From NCBI GenBank assembly GCA_033439295.1, contig JAVTLE010000005.1:1662501-1726500 (forward strand): a stretch of 64,000 nucleotides of DNA. Direction: 5' to 3'. The stretch is from Deuterostichococcus epilithicus. Taxonomy: Eukaryota; Chlorophyta; Trebouxiophyceae; Prasiolales; Stichococcaceae. The notes beneath the pieces were generated by a model. It had not been told where the DNA came from, did not search any database, and was given only the letters and a program-made list of their open reading frames with translations. Position numbers and translations under genes: made by a program. Shown piece after piece: positions 22,628 through 33,614 of this stretch (position 1 is its first letter; each line of letters starts with the position of its first letter).

Positions 22628-25537
22628 TCACTTGGTCTTCTCCTCCGCCTCGGGGTCGTGCACCGGGATGGTGAGGCAGCTGATGCCCAGGAAGCCGCAG
22701 ATCTGATCGATGACGCTGAAGACATAGTGCAGGTAGCCCGCGAGCGCGATGCCGACGGCCGCCCACGCCACCAGCGCCGGGTCCAGCACCTGCAGTACGG
22801 CGGGAGTATGCCGTCAGCCGATGACCACATCTGTGATGAAAGCAGCCAGGCAGGAGTGCGTGTTCCCGTGCTGCCCCGGAGTCGTCAAACTCCTGAGGCG
22901 GCTATGGAGGCCCGGCCCAAATCAGCAACTCGTGACTGCAAGTTGCATCGGCCACAAAGCTTGGGTGGGACAGCAGGTATCACTTACAACAGCTGGTTGC
23001 ATGCACGTGGGGGACCACTGACCTGCAGGTAGGTGTTGGCGACGCACGCCACCAGCAGCGTGATGGGCCACCAGAAGATCTCAAACGGCTCCTTGCACAT
23101 GTGGCACATGATGAGCCGCGTCGCCTGCAAACGCACGCAGGAGGCATCGCACCATGAGGCCAGGCGTGAGACTGCCAACACTATCGGACCGCTGACGTTA
23201 GCCGCAATGCTGCCGCCGCCGCCGAGGGCCGAGACGAAGACCCGGCACACTGGCAGAATCATGCAGAGCTTGGCGAGCTATACCTGGAGCGCGTAGATGA
23301 TGCCAAAGCAGGCAAAAACCGCGCGCAGCTGTCCCGGCGCCGTCATGTGCTGCGACGTGACCACAGCGCCCAGGCCAAACATCAAGGTGAACTGCAGGAG
23401 GTGCGATGTTGCCACCCGTCGCCCCAGCTTCTGCGGACAGCCAGGCGATGCAAGCGTCAGGCTCGTGGCGCGGAGGAGGGACATGCCATGTTGAGTCATA
23501 CCATGCTGTGCCACATGTACTGCATTCGCGCACGGAGAGCTGCTGCAACAGCACGACAGATGGGCAAGTGTGAGGCACCTTGTGGCCTCGGCCGTCCACC
23601 GGCAGCATGGAGCGCGTCAGTTTGAACACCCTATAGATCTGCCCCGACAGCTGCTCGCACCCGAACGTGACCACCTGCGAACACCAGGAACAAGATGAGC
23701 TTTCCAACATAAATACGGGAAACACCACCTTCAGATGTTGTCAGCAGGTGCCGCACGCAAACGAAGCTGCCACTCAGATGCGAGTGTTTTCCAGCGTGCG
23801 CGCCGCCTGAGCCCCTCAGTGATCCCGCCAAGCCATGCGCGAGGAGGGCAGGGGCAGGGAGCAGTGCTTGTCTAAGCAGCTGAGAAGACGTGCGCACGAA
23901 TGTGACGACGGCCTCGTTGACAGTGGCCTCCGCCAGCCGCGGGTGCAGCCATGACGGCGGTGTCACGTGCAGGATGTCACGAATCTTCGATGCCCAAAGC
24001 CAAGGTCCAATCGCCGCCGTCACCCAGTTGATGACGATAAGCAGGTAGTTCGCCTCTGTCACGCCCCAGTACCCATTTCCGTACCTGCGATGGGTGGACA
24101 AAGGTTGACCAGGTGATCAGCTTGCTGGCAAAGGAGAAAGGCTTGCTGGCGGTGGACAAGTTCTGCGCTCAGCGGCTGCACCCTTGGCTGTGCACACCTG
24201 CTGCCGGCAGTGATGTGTCTCAACGGACGACGGCCAATGCTGGGTGATTGCCTTCAGCAGCAGGCGCTAGGCGCACGGAGGAGCTGTACCGGCAGAAGCG
24301 GACCGGCACACAGCAGCAGGGCTAGCAGCAAGACGTGTTGCCGCCAGCAGCCAGCAGCCGGCTGTCATGTTCAGCGAAAGTAATGCAACTTAACCTCCTG
24401 CGCTCCCATTAATCCCTGTGTTGATCAAAATCCGTGTTTCGACAATGTCTCCTGGACAGAAGAGTGGGAGCGCACAGCATGAGGCCGGTGTGGTACTCCT
24501 CCCACTGCGCCGCCAGCCAGGGGATCATGATGGCAAGGGTGCCGATGACCACCAGCGGGCCGGAGCCAAGTGCCAGCGTGCCCGCCATCTGTGCCGTGAT
24601 GAGGTGAACCGACAGCGCGTCGCAGCCTGCGCGCATGCACATGGGGGCACTCAGCGTCAGCAATGCAGGCTCTCGGGCCAAGGGTGCCTTGCACGCGGGT
24701 TTTACAGCAGCCGGGTAGCCAGGCGGTCCATGGCAACAGGATTGCAGCGCCTGACCGCAGCTCTTCCGGATGCAGAGGCTCAATCCTGCGCAAATGAAGG
24801 GCCCCGGCCAAGGGGGGACTGAGGTTGGACACTCATATCGGACGGGGCGCGCACCGTGGTCGAAAAGCTGCCCCAGGGGGGAGGAGCTCTTGGTGCGGCG
24901 CGCCTGCTTGCCGTCCAGGCAGTCCAGGTGCAGGTACAATAGCACCACAAAGCCGCTCAAAAAGTACACCCACGCCGGCGCCACGCCTGAACACAGCACG
25001 CCATGAAGCCGGGTCGTCGGTACAGGCTGGTGGCCGGACATGCCAGGCGGCGAGGGGCGGCGAACTGCACGAAGAGGCGCTCTCCTGGCAGCGCAAAGAC
25101 AACAGGCAAGCTGGCGCTGCAGCACGGTTATGAACATGTCGGAACTGGGTGTGTACTGTATGGAACGGAACTCACCTGAGAACTCCGGCAGGTGGTACGC
25201 GGAGCATGCGTAGCCGACCAGCAGCCCCATCGTGCCAAGCAGCGTGATGAGGTTGGGCGCCAGCCACATCGGGAAGTAGTTCACGATCCCTGTGGCGCAT
25301 GTAGATGTCAGGCATTGATTGCAGAGCCCTTGCGGCTGGCCGACAGCTGCTGACCTCATGCAGGATCATGTCGACGCCACGGCAGGATGCAGGAGGCAGG
25401 GGCTTACAGTTCCAGAAAGGCTGGTGGACGTCATCCAGCCAGGTGGTGCCGCCACTGTGGTACACATACTGTTTTAGGCCCATCAGGCCCCTTTCACTCA
25501 GGTATGGCATGCTGGGCAGCACCAGCTGTGTCGCCAT
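22628..25537 (-). CDS. AAPT: Aminoalcoholphosphotransferase (CDP-choline/ethanolamine:diacylglycerol phosphotransferase)
   Basis: This is the last step of the Kennedy pathway: it moves phosphocholine or phosphoethanolamine from the CDP form to diacylglycerol in the ER. The N-terminus (YLSERGLMGLKQYVYHSGG, then QPFWNWIVNYFPMWLAPNLITL after splicing) is typical. The CDP-alcohol phosphatidyltransferase signature is complete: D-CL-DG-KQ-AR, eight residues, G-QLF-D-HGC-D, split over an exon boundary near 24830/24620. At least seven hydrophobic segments follow (for example near 24540, 24030, 23340, 23080 and 22730), as expected for this polytopic family. The protein ends in VHDPEAEEKTK, a charged cytosolic tail. 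Two in-frame ATGs, 25537 and 25510, are possible starts. Choline versus ethanolamine preference cannot be told. The promoter is shared with eIF2B beta. Confidence 0.9.
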
Positions 25538-26092
25538 TCGGGTTGCGATTCGTGCAGACGGGGCTGCGGGCGATCTGAAAGTGGTGCAGAGTCTGTTGCA
25601 GGGGATTCAGACTAGCTGTGAAGCCTTTGGATCACAACAGGCTGTGATCAGCCTGTTGTGCTGCTGCGTGTGATCCCCCCAAGTATCTTCAGCCAAGACC
25701 AAGACGTAGCCGCGGTCGGCCTTGAGCAGTATGATCAAGTGAAGTGGAATGATGGTTCCAGTATGCAAGAGTACGCCAGATGCATGGCATGAGGGAATTG
25801 GAAGCTGGCTGCTGGCTGGCGCCTGCTAATTACGGTCGTCAGCTCTGACGACTTCATACGTATCGGGCAGAGCCAGCAGGCTCGCAGGAAATTGCAGGAC
25901 CGCACGTTCTCTAGAGTAGATCAGCTGTGCCCCTGCAGTTTGGCTTTGAAACACTGCGTCGGGCCGCGTGCACCATCCCGATTCGCTGGTTCTTTGCTAT
26001 CGTTCGCGTCTAGGACGGGCAGGACCTCGGCTGCTTTCGACTAGTAGACGTTCAAACTTCGCAGTCGGGGGTTCCCAATCGGCATTGCAGCC
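25538..26092. promoter_or_regulatory. Divergent promoter region, AAPT / eIF2B beta, with an inverted repeat
   Basis: 555 bp between head-to-head start codons. It contains the nested inverted repeat at 25629-25676, about 92 bp upstream of the AAPT ATG. No other element is clear. Confidence 0.55.
25629..25676. repeat. Nested perfect inverted repeat upstream of AAPT
   Basis: Inner arms CACAACAGGCT (25633-25643) and AGCCTGTTGTG (25650-25660) are perfect reverse complements around a 6-nt loop. Outer arms GGATCAC (25629-25635) and GTGATCC (25670-25676) also match each other. It could form a hairpin or cruciform or bind a dimeric factor. Confidence 0.85.
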
Positions 26093-28995
26093 ATGAGCAT
26101 CCCGGAGGCGGTGCTGGAGGCTGCAGACGAGTTCATCGCGCAGCTGCGGCGGCGGCAGATCGAGGGATCCCTGCCCTGCGCCAAGCGCACGGCTGAGATC
26201 TTGCGTCTGCTCATAACAAAGAGCCGGCCGTCGACGCCGGAGGCGCTGCTGGAGGATGTCCGCACCGTTGGCACCCGGCTCCAAGCGGCAAAGCCCCTCG
26301 GTGCGCCCACCACTTCCTGCTGTGTGTGCAGTCCGTCCGTCAGGCCGTTGCGCATGACTGATTGGTCTGCAGCACGCTCAAACGCCACTTCGCGCACAGG
26401 ACTCGCTGATCGCCGCGGGCTGCTGAGGCGCAGCGTCTGCCCGGCGCGCCCTGAGGCCAAGCAGCATGGCCGCGTGTCAAAGCCTCCTCTCTGGTCCGCC
26501 CGCAGAGCTGGCGGTGGGCAACACGGTGCGGCGGGTGCTGCATCTGATCCGGGAGGAGTCGCAGGTGGAGGACGAGGAGGACGTTGCGGCTGCGCGGTCT
26601 TCGGAGGTCGCGCACAGCCCGCCGATCCAGCCCGCGCGCGGTGTGCACTTTGCGCCGGAGGCGCCCAAGGCTTCAGCTGCCGCCGGCGGCCTGCTGTCGC
26701 GTGCGCTGCGACCAAACGTGCTGGCAGCGCGCACGCTGTCGCTGCACAATCTGCTGGACCACAGCGTCGCCGCCGTGGAGGCGCCGTCGGCTGGCCCGGC
26801 GGCGGAGCTCGCCAGCGGCGGCGCGCCGGGAGGCAGCCCTGCAGCCGGACTGGGCGGCAGCAGTGAATGCCTGCCGTCGGTCGCCAGCAGCAGCCGGCAA
26901 AACAGCCAGGTTGGCGGCAGACATGCCTTGCTTTTGGCGCGAGACCTGCGCTGCCCACTCCTGCAGCCGGAAGGTGCTATGTCTTGCTCCAGGGTGTGGT
27001 GCACGGTCTGTGTTCAGCACTCTCGCCATGTCTCAGCCTCTCACTCGCTCTGGCTGTCCGACAACAGGCGCCTAGCGAAGCCGGCGACTCAGATGCAGGC
27101 GACTTCCGGCAGCGCCGCAGCCAGCGATCCAGGCTCGAGGTGATCCCCACTTGCAACATCTGTGAGGCGTTTTCTTGGCCTGCTGGTCTTGTCAGGAAGT
27201 TGCATAACAGATTGTTTTCCAAGTGCTGGCATTGAACCTCTGGCGGATCACGGCAGGTGTGGAAGGGGAGAGCCACTGTCATCGAGGAGATGAACGAGCT
27301 ACTGGACGAGCTAGATGTGAGTTTTGGGATGGATGTCAGATGGCCCCTGACGCTTGCGACCACTGCCTGGTCTCAAGTTTGGAAGCCAGCACATGGATCC
27401 ACGTGATGCTACAACCCTTTCGTATCCACATATGGCATCTGCGGGCAACTCAGGCGACCGTTGCACGATGCAGTCGTCACAATGCATGTGCGGTCCACAC
27501 ATTACTGTCGCAGCATGTCCCGAGTGCTTCCTGGTGCTGCAAAATTGGCAGGAGATAGACGGCAACATCGCGCAGCAGGCAGTGGAGCACATCCACGCCA
27601 ACGAGGTCATCCTGACCTTTGCCGCCAGCAACACCGTGTCGCTGTTCCTGAAGGAGGCCAGCAAGAAGCGCAACTTCCAGGTGAGCGCGGCGGCGATCGC
27701 GCCTCGTCTGTCCTGTCTGTTCTCGGTGGGCCAGGGCTGAAACGTGGCAGAGCAAGAGCGTCGGCAAAGCTCTTGAGAGGCTGCGCCTTCCGCCCTGCGC
27801 ATGATGGCGTTGCCTGTGGCCGACGTACCTGCAAGATGTGATGGGCCCTTGTGTGCTGAGAGCAATGCTCGCCGACGGTCAGTGCTTCAGTCTACCCACA
27901 GTGCCATGTGCACGATGCTGCAGCTGGTGGCGGCGGAGGGCGCGCCAACATTTGGCGGCCAGGCGATGGCGCTGCAGATGGCACAGCTGGGTGTGCCCAC
28001 CACCCTCATCCCCGACGCCGCCATCTTCGCCATGATGGCACGCGTCAACAAGGTCCGACTCGCTTCACGTGACCGTCCCTGCCCAAGCCTCCAGCAGACA
28101 TGCATTGGCGCATGGCAGGCAGCTGAGATTGGCACACTCTCAAGCCTGCCCACATTGGCAGCTGGAGGCTTTCAGCATGATGTCTCACATCCCGGGCTGT
28201 TCAAACCAGGAAGGCGTTTTTCACATGCAAGCTGATACGTGCACGCAGGTGCTGGTGGGCGCGCACGCGCTGCTGGCGAACGGCGGCGTCATCGCGCCGG
28301 CGGGCACGGCGCTCGTCGCGGCGGCCGCCAAGAAGCACGCGGTGCCGCTCGTCGTGCTGGTGGGCCTGCACAAGCTGTCGCCCCAGTTCCCACACGACCC
28401 GGCGGTCACCTTCAACGACTTCAAGTCTCCAGGCGATGTGCTCGAGTACGATGCCATCGCGGAGACACTCGCCGCGGGGCGCCCCGACGACGACTCCGGC
28501 TGCGAGGCGACGTGCGCGCTGCTTCTTACCCACTGTCTGGCGCTCGAATACTTTTTTAGTCTCATGGTGTCTGGTTCTCAGTGACAGCCGCCGGCTGACC
28601 TGCCGCCGCTGCTGCCAGCGTTCATTCTGCTTCATCTGAACCACTCGTGTTGCTGCTGTGAAGCCGCCACCGAGCGCCGGCCGCCGCGAGCGAGCCTGGC
28701 AACTGACGACAGATTGGTCTCCATGAATGTCAGAGGTGGATTGCAGACTGCCTTTGCGCACCTTTTCATCGACGGGACCTTCTCCTGACTTGATGTGATG
28801 CTGCCTGTGGTGTGGCGCAGGTACCTGCATGTGCCCAACCCTATGTACGACTACGTGCCGCCGGAGCTGATCAGCCTCTTCGTCACCGATACCGGCGGCT
28901 ACACACCCTCCTACGTGTACCGCCTGCTCGCAGAGTATTACACGAGAGATGACTATCTGATGAGCGAAGAACTCCTGGACCAGTTCAGCACCTAG
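26093..28995 (+). CDS. EIF2B2: Translation initiation factor eIF2B, beta subunit
   Basis: eIF2B is the guanine nucleotide exchange factor for eIF2; the beta subunit belongs to its regulatory alpha/beta/delta core. Eight GT-AG exons are continuous (26093-26300, 26506-26909, 27068-27139, 27257-27316, 27552-27680, 27924-28052, 28249-28511, 28821-28995), giving 479 residues. The N-terminal helical part starts [19 protein letters not shown] ~150-residue Ala/Ser/Glu-rich linker (26550-27130) makes this protein longer than the human form (351). The Rossmann-like C-terminal part carries [56 protein letters not shown] and [20 protein letters not shown], the last two specific for beta over alpha and delta. 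The promoter is shared with AAPT. Confidence 0.94.
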
Positions 28996-29033
28996 AATGA
29001 CCTGGCTTGCCATTGACATACCAGAATTTAGCC

Positions 29034-29038
29034 TGTAA
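29034..29038 (+). terminator. Probable TGTAA polyadenylation signal of EIF2B2
   Basis: TGTAA 39 nt after the eIF2B beta stop codon, in a 203-bp convergent gap with the TBC gene. Confidence 0.45.
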
Positions 29039-29198
29039 ACCTACCTGTGAGAAAGCACTACGATCGACCTAGAAACTTAACCCGCTGGTTCACGACTAGC
29101 AGAGCAGAAGCCAACAGCCAAACAGTCGCACTTTGGATTTTTGGGGCTCCTGCAGAGCGCAACTGGCAAACTTGCTGTTCCCTCCTGCGGGTCACTGT

Positions 29199-31608
29199 TC
29201 ACTCCTGCTGCAGCCGGCGGGCATCATACATGGTGCGCCTGAAGTCGATCTTCAGTGAGGCGAAGTGGCAGAACACCTCGTCCTCGCTGGTGCACTGCCG
29301 GAAGACCGCCTGCTGCTCGCCGCATATGACCGCCAGCACGAAGCAGAGCAGCAGGCTGGGCGGCGCCGCCTGCGCCCGGCCGCCGCTTTGCGTCACCGGC
29401 ACTGCGGCCGCCGACGGCATGGCGCCGCCAGCAGGCGAGGCCAGGCTGTCGTGCAGGCTTTGGTCTGCCCAGCTGCACTCCCAGAGTCGCACAGCCTGCA
29501 CGTGGCAAGCACAAGGTCATCGCCGTCACCTTCCCTTGCCTTCGTGTCCACAGTGCATCGTGATGGACAGCCCTCGCTATACAAGACAAACAATACCAGC
29601 GAGCTCGATGGTGGTCATCCGGCACTCGGCGGTCTGGTGCATCAGCCAGAAAGCTGTGCTGCGCACTGCAGAGTTGAGCACGCACCTCGGCAGGTTTGAG
29701 GTCTCGCAGCAGCAGTACGACGACCATGCGATATGCAAAGATGCAGTCGGCGACGTCCAGCTCCTTGAGCCGTTGATGCAGCGCCGGCGCCGCCCTGCTG
29801 AGCATCACCGCCACCTGCAGGGCATGGGGCGCGGCGAGCATTGCTTGTGTCGAAACTCTGCAGCGCTGCAGGCATGGTGGCGGCGAGGCTCTGGCGAGGA
29901 CCCTCGTCAGATGCGTGTCTCGGCAGGGCGGTGCATGCGCGCTGCTGAGAAGGGGCTGTTCCGCTGTTGCAGCGGGCACAGTGCTGCTGCGAATGGTGCT
30001 GCATGGGGTGTCGACCACATGACGCTTCGGGGCGGTGAACCCCTCACCTGTCGCAGCTGGCGACGGATGCCGCACTCGTCGTGGCGGAAGCCCTCGCGGG
30101 CGCGCACCATCATGCGCTGGAAGCACCAGAAGGACAGAGAGTCGCTGGCCGGGAACACAGCCAGGAATGGTGCTGCCAGGTCTGACATCCTGAGGACGCA
30201 CACAGAGTTGTATCAATACCTTGTGAGAGGTTCTGCCTGTGACATCTGGCTTGGCGCTGGAAGACGCTCGCGGCACATGAACATGGGTGTGTGCCAAATC
30301 TCAGCTGATGACGACCAGGGGTGGCGCTCACCCCTGCGCGTAGCCGAGGCCTGGGTCGTGCACCGCGTGTGCGGCGAGCAGGTTGAACAGCCGAGTCGCC
30401 TGCTGCCTGGCAGCCGGAGTCATATAGTGTGCCTGCACGCCAAGCCCTGACAGATTGATTTCACCCAGAGTGAAAAGGTAGTAAAGGTTCAAGGCCCAAC
30501 AGCGCAAGTCACTCAACAGTCGATCTGCCCCACCTCTACCAGCGTCTCCTGGGCTGCCGCGCTGACGCACTCCGCGGGCGGGCCGGCATCAATGGTCGCC
30601 GGCGTCTCTGCGGCGGCAGCCTCGCCGGCAAGGCCGGCAGAGTGCACAGCCCCCAGATCTGTTCGCAGCACGTCCAGCAATATGCAACGCTGCACGTCCT
30701 GAAAAGCGCTGCCGCCGGCCCCCACCGCCTCTGCACTGTGCCCGCCAGCTGCGCCGCCGTTCGGGCCGCCACTGCCGTCCGCTTCGGCGCCGCTGCCGAC
30801 TACGGGTGCTCTGCTGCTGGCATCGCCGGCTGGGGGCCGGCATGCTGCCTGTACGATGGTTTTGGGATATCATGCAGAGGACAACCGTGGCACAGACAAA
30901 CAATACAGTGTGAGACAGACACGTAAAGCCCAGCTTGTGAGCCCTGCACCTTTGCGTCAGAGAGCAGGCTGCTGTAGCTCTCACTCAGCTCCGAGCGCAG
31001 CATCTGCCGCTCTGCGGCGGTGCTGTCGGCAGGATACAGCTGCAGGAGGAAGGGCCAGATGCTCTCCCGAATGGCAGGCTCGACGCCCTGCGAGAGCCAG
31101 TGGTGGGAGGATATGGTATGGCTGCTGGCAATCCATCGAAGCAAAAGGCTGACAACAAATCTTACAGGCCCACCACAGCACAGCACAGCTCGGCATGTTG
31201 CGGCGCGGTACCATACAGCATGAAACCACAAGCATGCATTCAAGTGTTGCATCACCTGCTGCGCTCTCCTGAACAGCTCCGTAGGATGTTTGATGCGACC
31301 TTCTGCATCGAACAGGGCCTCCCATGCCTCTTTGGATATTGGTGGCCGCACCGACCTGCGGGCATGCTGGACTCGCGGTAAACATTCGTCCTCGAGACCA
31401 TCGAAGTGCCGTGTGCACGATACATCGAGAGTGGCTGAGGATAAATGACTACATGTCGGCTAAATCGGCGCGTGAAGCTTGTAAGCACATACCTCCTGTG
31501 CGCCGCGGCGGCGCCTGCTGCGGCAACCGACACGGCTGCTGATATGGCAGCGCCGGCCAGCAGCGCGCCTAGAGCCGCAGCTGGAGGCTGTGTGCGGCTG
31601 TTGCTCAT
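29199..31608 (-). CDS. TBC-domain Rab GTPase-activating protein
   Basis: TBC proteins switch off Rab GTPases in membrane traffic by supplying an arginine and a glutamine finger. Both are present: ILLDVLRT (the IxxDxxR motif, near 30680) and GLGYAQG (the YxQG motif, near 30335). The preceding block IRESIWPFLLQLY (near 31070) is also typical. Later helices include SFWCFQRMMVRAREGF (30100), ALHQRLKELDVADCIFAYRM (29760) and the C-terminal CHFASLKIDFRRTMYDARRL (29240). The first ~40 residues are an Ala-rich hydrophobic stretch that could be a membrane segment or a signal. The start is 31608; an in-frame ATG at 31686 would add 26 residues. A Ser/Ala-rich insert lies between exons near 30580. The subfamily and target Rab cannot be assigned. 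Confidence 0.88.
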
Positions 31609-31729
31609 TTCAGGCAGACGATAAATGTTCTGCCATTTCAGTTTGTCATTTTCTCGGCTGTCAAGTGTTCCGAAAGCCCCGATCATCCATCAAGGCTCCA
31701 TCTGTTTATACGTCGGACCATACTTCGAC
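31609..31729. promoter_or_regulatory. Very short divergent promoter, TBC / RbfA-like gene
   Basis: Only 121 bp separate the two start codons (43 bp if the upstream TBC ATG is used). Both promoters and both 5' UTRs must overlap here. The sequence is A/T-richer than the flanks. Confidence 0.6.
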
Positions 31730-33152
31730 ATGTTTGGCTGCTACACTGCGCCCATTGCACGGCTGTGTGCCAGGGTGGGCCTGCCCGGCAGCGAGGCGTG
31801 CGGGTGCATCCTCAGTGCTCGGGCGGCGTCGCGCAATGTGTACGCCGTGACCTACGTCGGAGCGTTGCGAAGCGCCTCTGTGATTGCATCCAGTCTGAAT
31901 AGTGGCAGTTGCTGCGCATGGCCTCGCAGCTGGCACCCCACACAGCAGTCGCAGCAGGTGTCATGCTTCAGCGCCGCAGCGGTCTACAAGCCGTCCTCGC
32001 GGGAGCAGCTAGACCTCGAAAACCAGTGTGCACCATTCCCATTCCCAGGCTCAATCGCCTCACAACGTATCTGACGAGTGCGATCCTCTGTTTAAACGCT
32101 TGATCAGCATGAACGCCTGCGCAGGGCGGCCATTGATGAGATCTGGCCATCCACCAGGCGGCAGCGGACATGTGAGCACCTGCACGTCTGCCAGACCGCA
32201 GAACTGTTTGCTATTCGCGTGTCGCGCATGGTTTAAACTTGACGTGCAACCTGCAGTGGCAGCCAAGGTGCAGCGAGCGCTGGAGGATGTCCTGATGCAC
32301 AGCGACACATTCCGCGAGCAGCTCGTCGGCGCGTGCGGTTTCACAGTTCGAGCGGTGAAGCTCGCACACGGTTTCAATTCAAAACATCCTCAGTCGCACA
32401 CTCTCGTATGTTCGTTTACCTTTACCAATTGCGGATGAAGAGTTGTCCGGCGGATGCGGACTTTTTTCGGAATCTGTATGTAACCATGTTGCCATCCACA
32501 GGTGCGCATGTCGCCAGACAACATGAAGGCATTTGTGCTGTGGCGAGCGTACCCAGACTGCGAGGCAGCCGCCAGGGTGGAGCTCAACAGGCAGTGAGTT
32601 TGCAGAGCTCTGTGTTGTGAGTGCGCATGCACCGAGCATTGTCGGCTGACATCTGTGGCGGAGACATGTGCACAGCTCTTATGTGCCTGTATGTGCGTGC
32701 AGCCTGAAGAGGCTCCGTGCGGCGGCTGCACGGCGGCTGCAGCTGAGGTGGGCAGGGCATATACCTTGCGGGTGGGCATTGGACCGTCACACCTGGACAG
32801 CCTCTAATTTGACCGTTTGGCGCCGCGCAGGCACATGCCCCGGCTTGAGATGCGCCATGACAGCCTTACCGACCAGGAGGTCCGGCTGTCTGCGGCACCG
32901 CGTCTCGATAGAGCTGTGACACATGTTATCTGTCTGCACCTGTCAACCTTTGAGTGTTCTTGCACTTGTCGAGAAGGCCACGTGCAAAGTGATCATACTT
33001 GGTGGCCGCAGGCGCACCTGGAGGAGCTGCTCGACACGCTAAAGGCTGAGCGAGAGCAGGAGGCCGAGGCCGAGCCCGCGTCGGAGGGAAGTGGTTTCTT
33101 TGACGAGCCCGAGCCCGGAGACGGATCTGAAGGACCGACACGAAGAGAGTAG
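31730..33152 (+). CDS. RBFA: Organelle-targeted ribosome-binding factor A (RbfA) family protein
   Basis: RbfA is a small KH-type protein that helps mature the 3' minor domain of bacterial-type 16S rRNA, so in an alga it should act in plastid or mitochondrion. Spliced segments spell the family in order: AAKVQRALEDVLMHSDTFRE (near 32270), VRMSPDNMKAFVLWRAYPD (32511), LKRLRAAAARRLQL (32702), RHMPRLEMRHDSL (32830) and HLEELLDTLKAERE (33017). The N-terminus (31730 on) is rich in Arg, Ala, Ser and Cys and poor in acids, consistent with a targeting peptide. The C-terminus has an acidic Glu/Gly tail absent from bacterial RbfA. Which organelle is not decidable by eye. The first two exon junctions are uncertain. 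Confidence 0.8.
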
Positions 33153-33614
33153 AAGCGATGCAGGGTGCCGGCTGGGGTGGCTCGTGATGTACGGCGAGGT
33201 TTGAAACGGAGGTGTGCTCTGTGATGCGGCATGTCTGCTCTAGAGCTTGTTCGGAGCATTTGATGCACCCTGACTGCCGACTGAGCGTCTGACAACCACT
33301 CATGCACGATGCAGGGCTGTGGATGACCTCAGAGTGAATCGTATGATGGTGCGGCATCTTTAAAGGTCCTCTGTCTGTCTCATACCTAAAAGAGATGATC
33401 GAGGAATGGACATCTGCCTACTATCAACCTGTGAGTAGTTTGAGGCAGGATCCAAATACATATGAAACCTCAAATGTTGGAGACGCAATGCCAACGATCA
33501 GGCTCACAAACCTCTTCTATACATCGGCTGCTGTCAAATAAACTCTGCTGCAGCGCAATTCAATACATACACCGCACGCCCAGGCACAGTTCGAACAGTC
33601 CATTGATGGAGACT
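33153..33614. other. Convergent intergenic region, RBFA / hydrolase
   Basis: 462 bp between facing stop codons, richer in A and T than the genes around it. It should contain both 3' UTRs. I see no TGTAA where expected, no gene and no repeat. Confidence 0.5.

Noticed and set aside
29047-30450. A 467-codon open frame on the plus strand
   Set aside because: It lies antisense to the TBC-domain gene, whose catalytic motifs and splice sites are on the other strand, and its translation resembles no family. Long antisense frames are common in GC-rich coding DNA.
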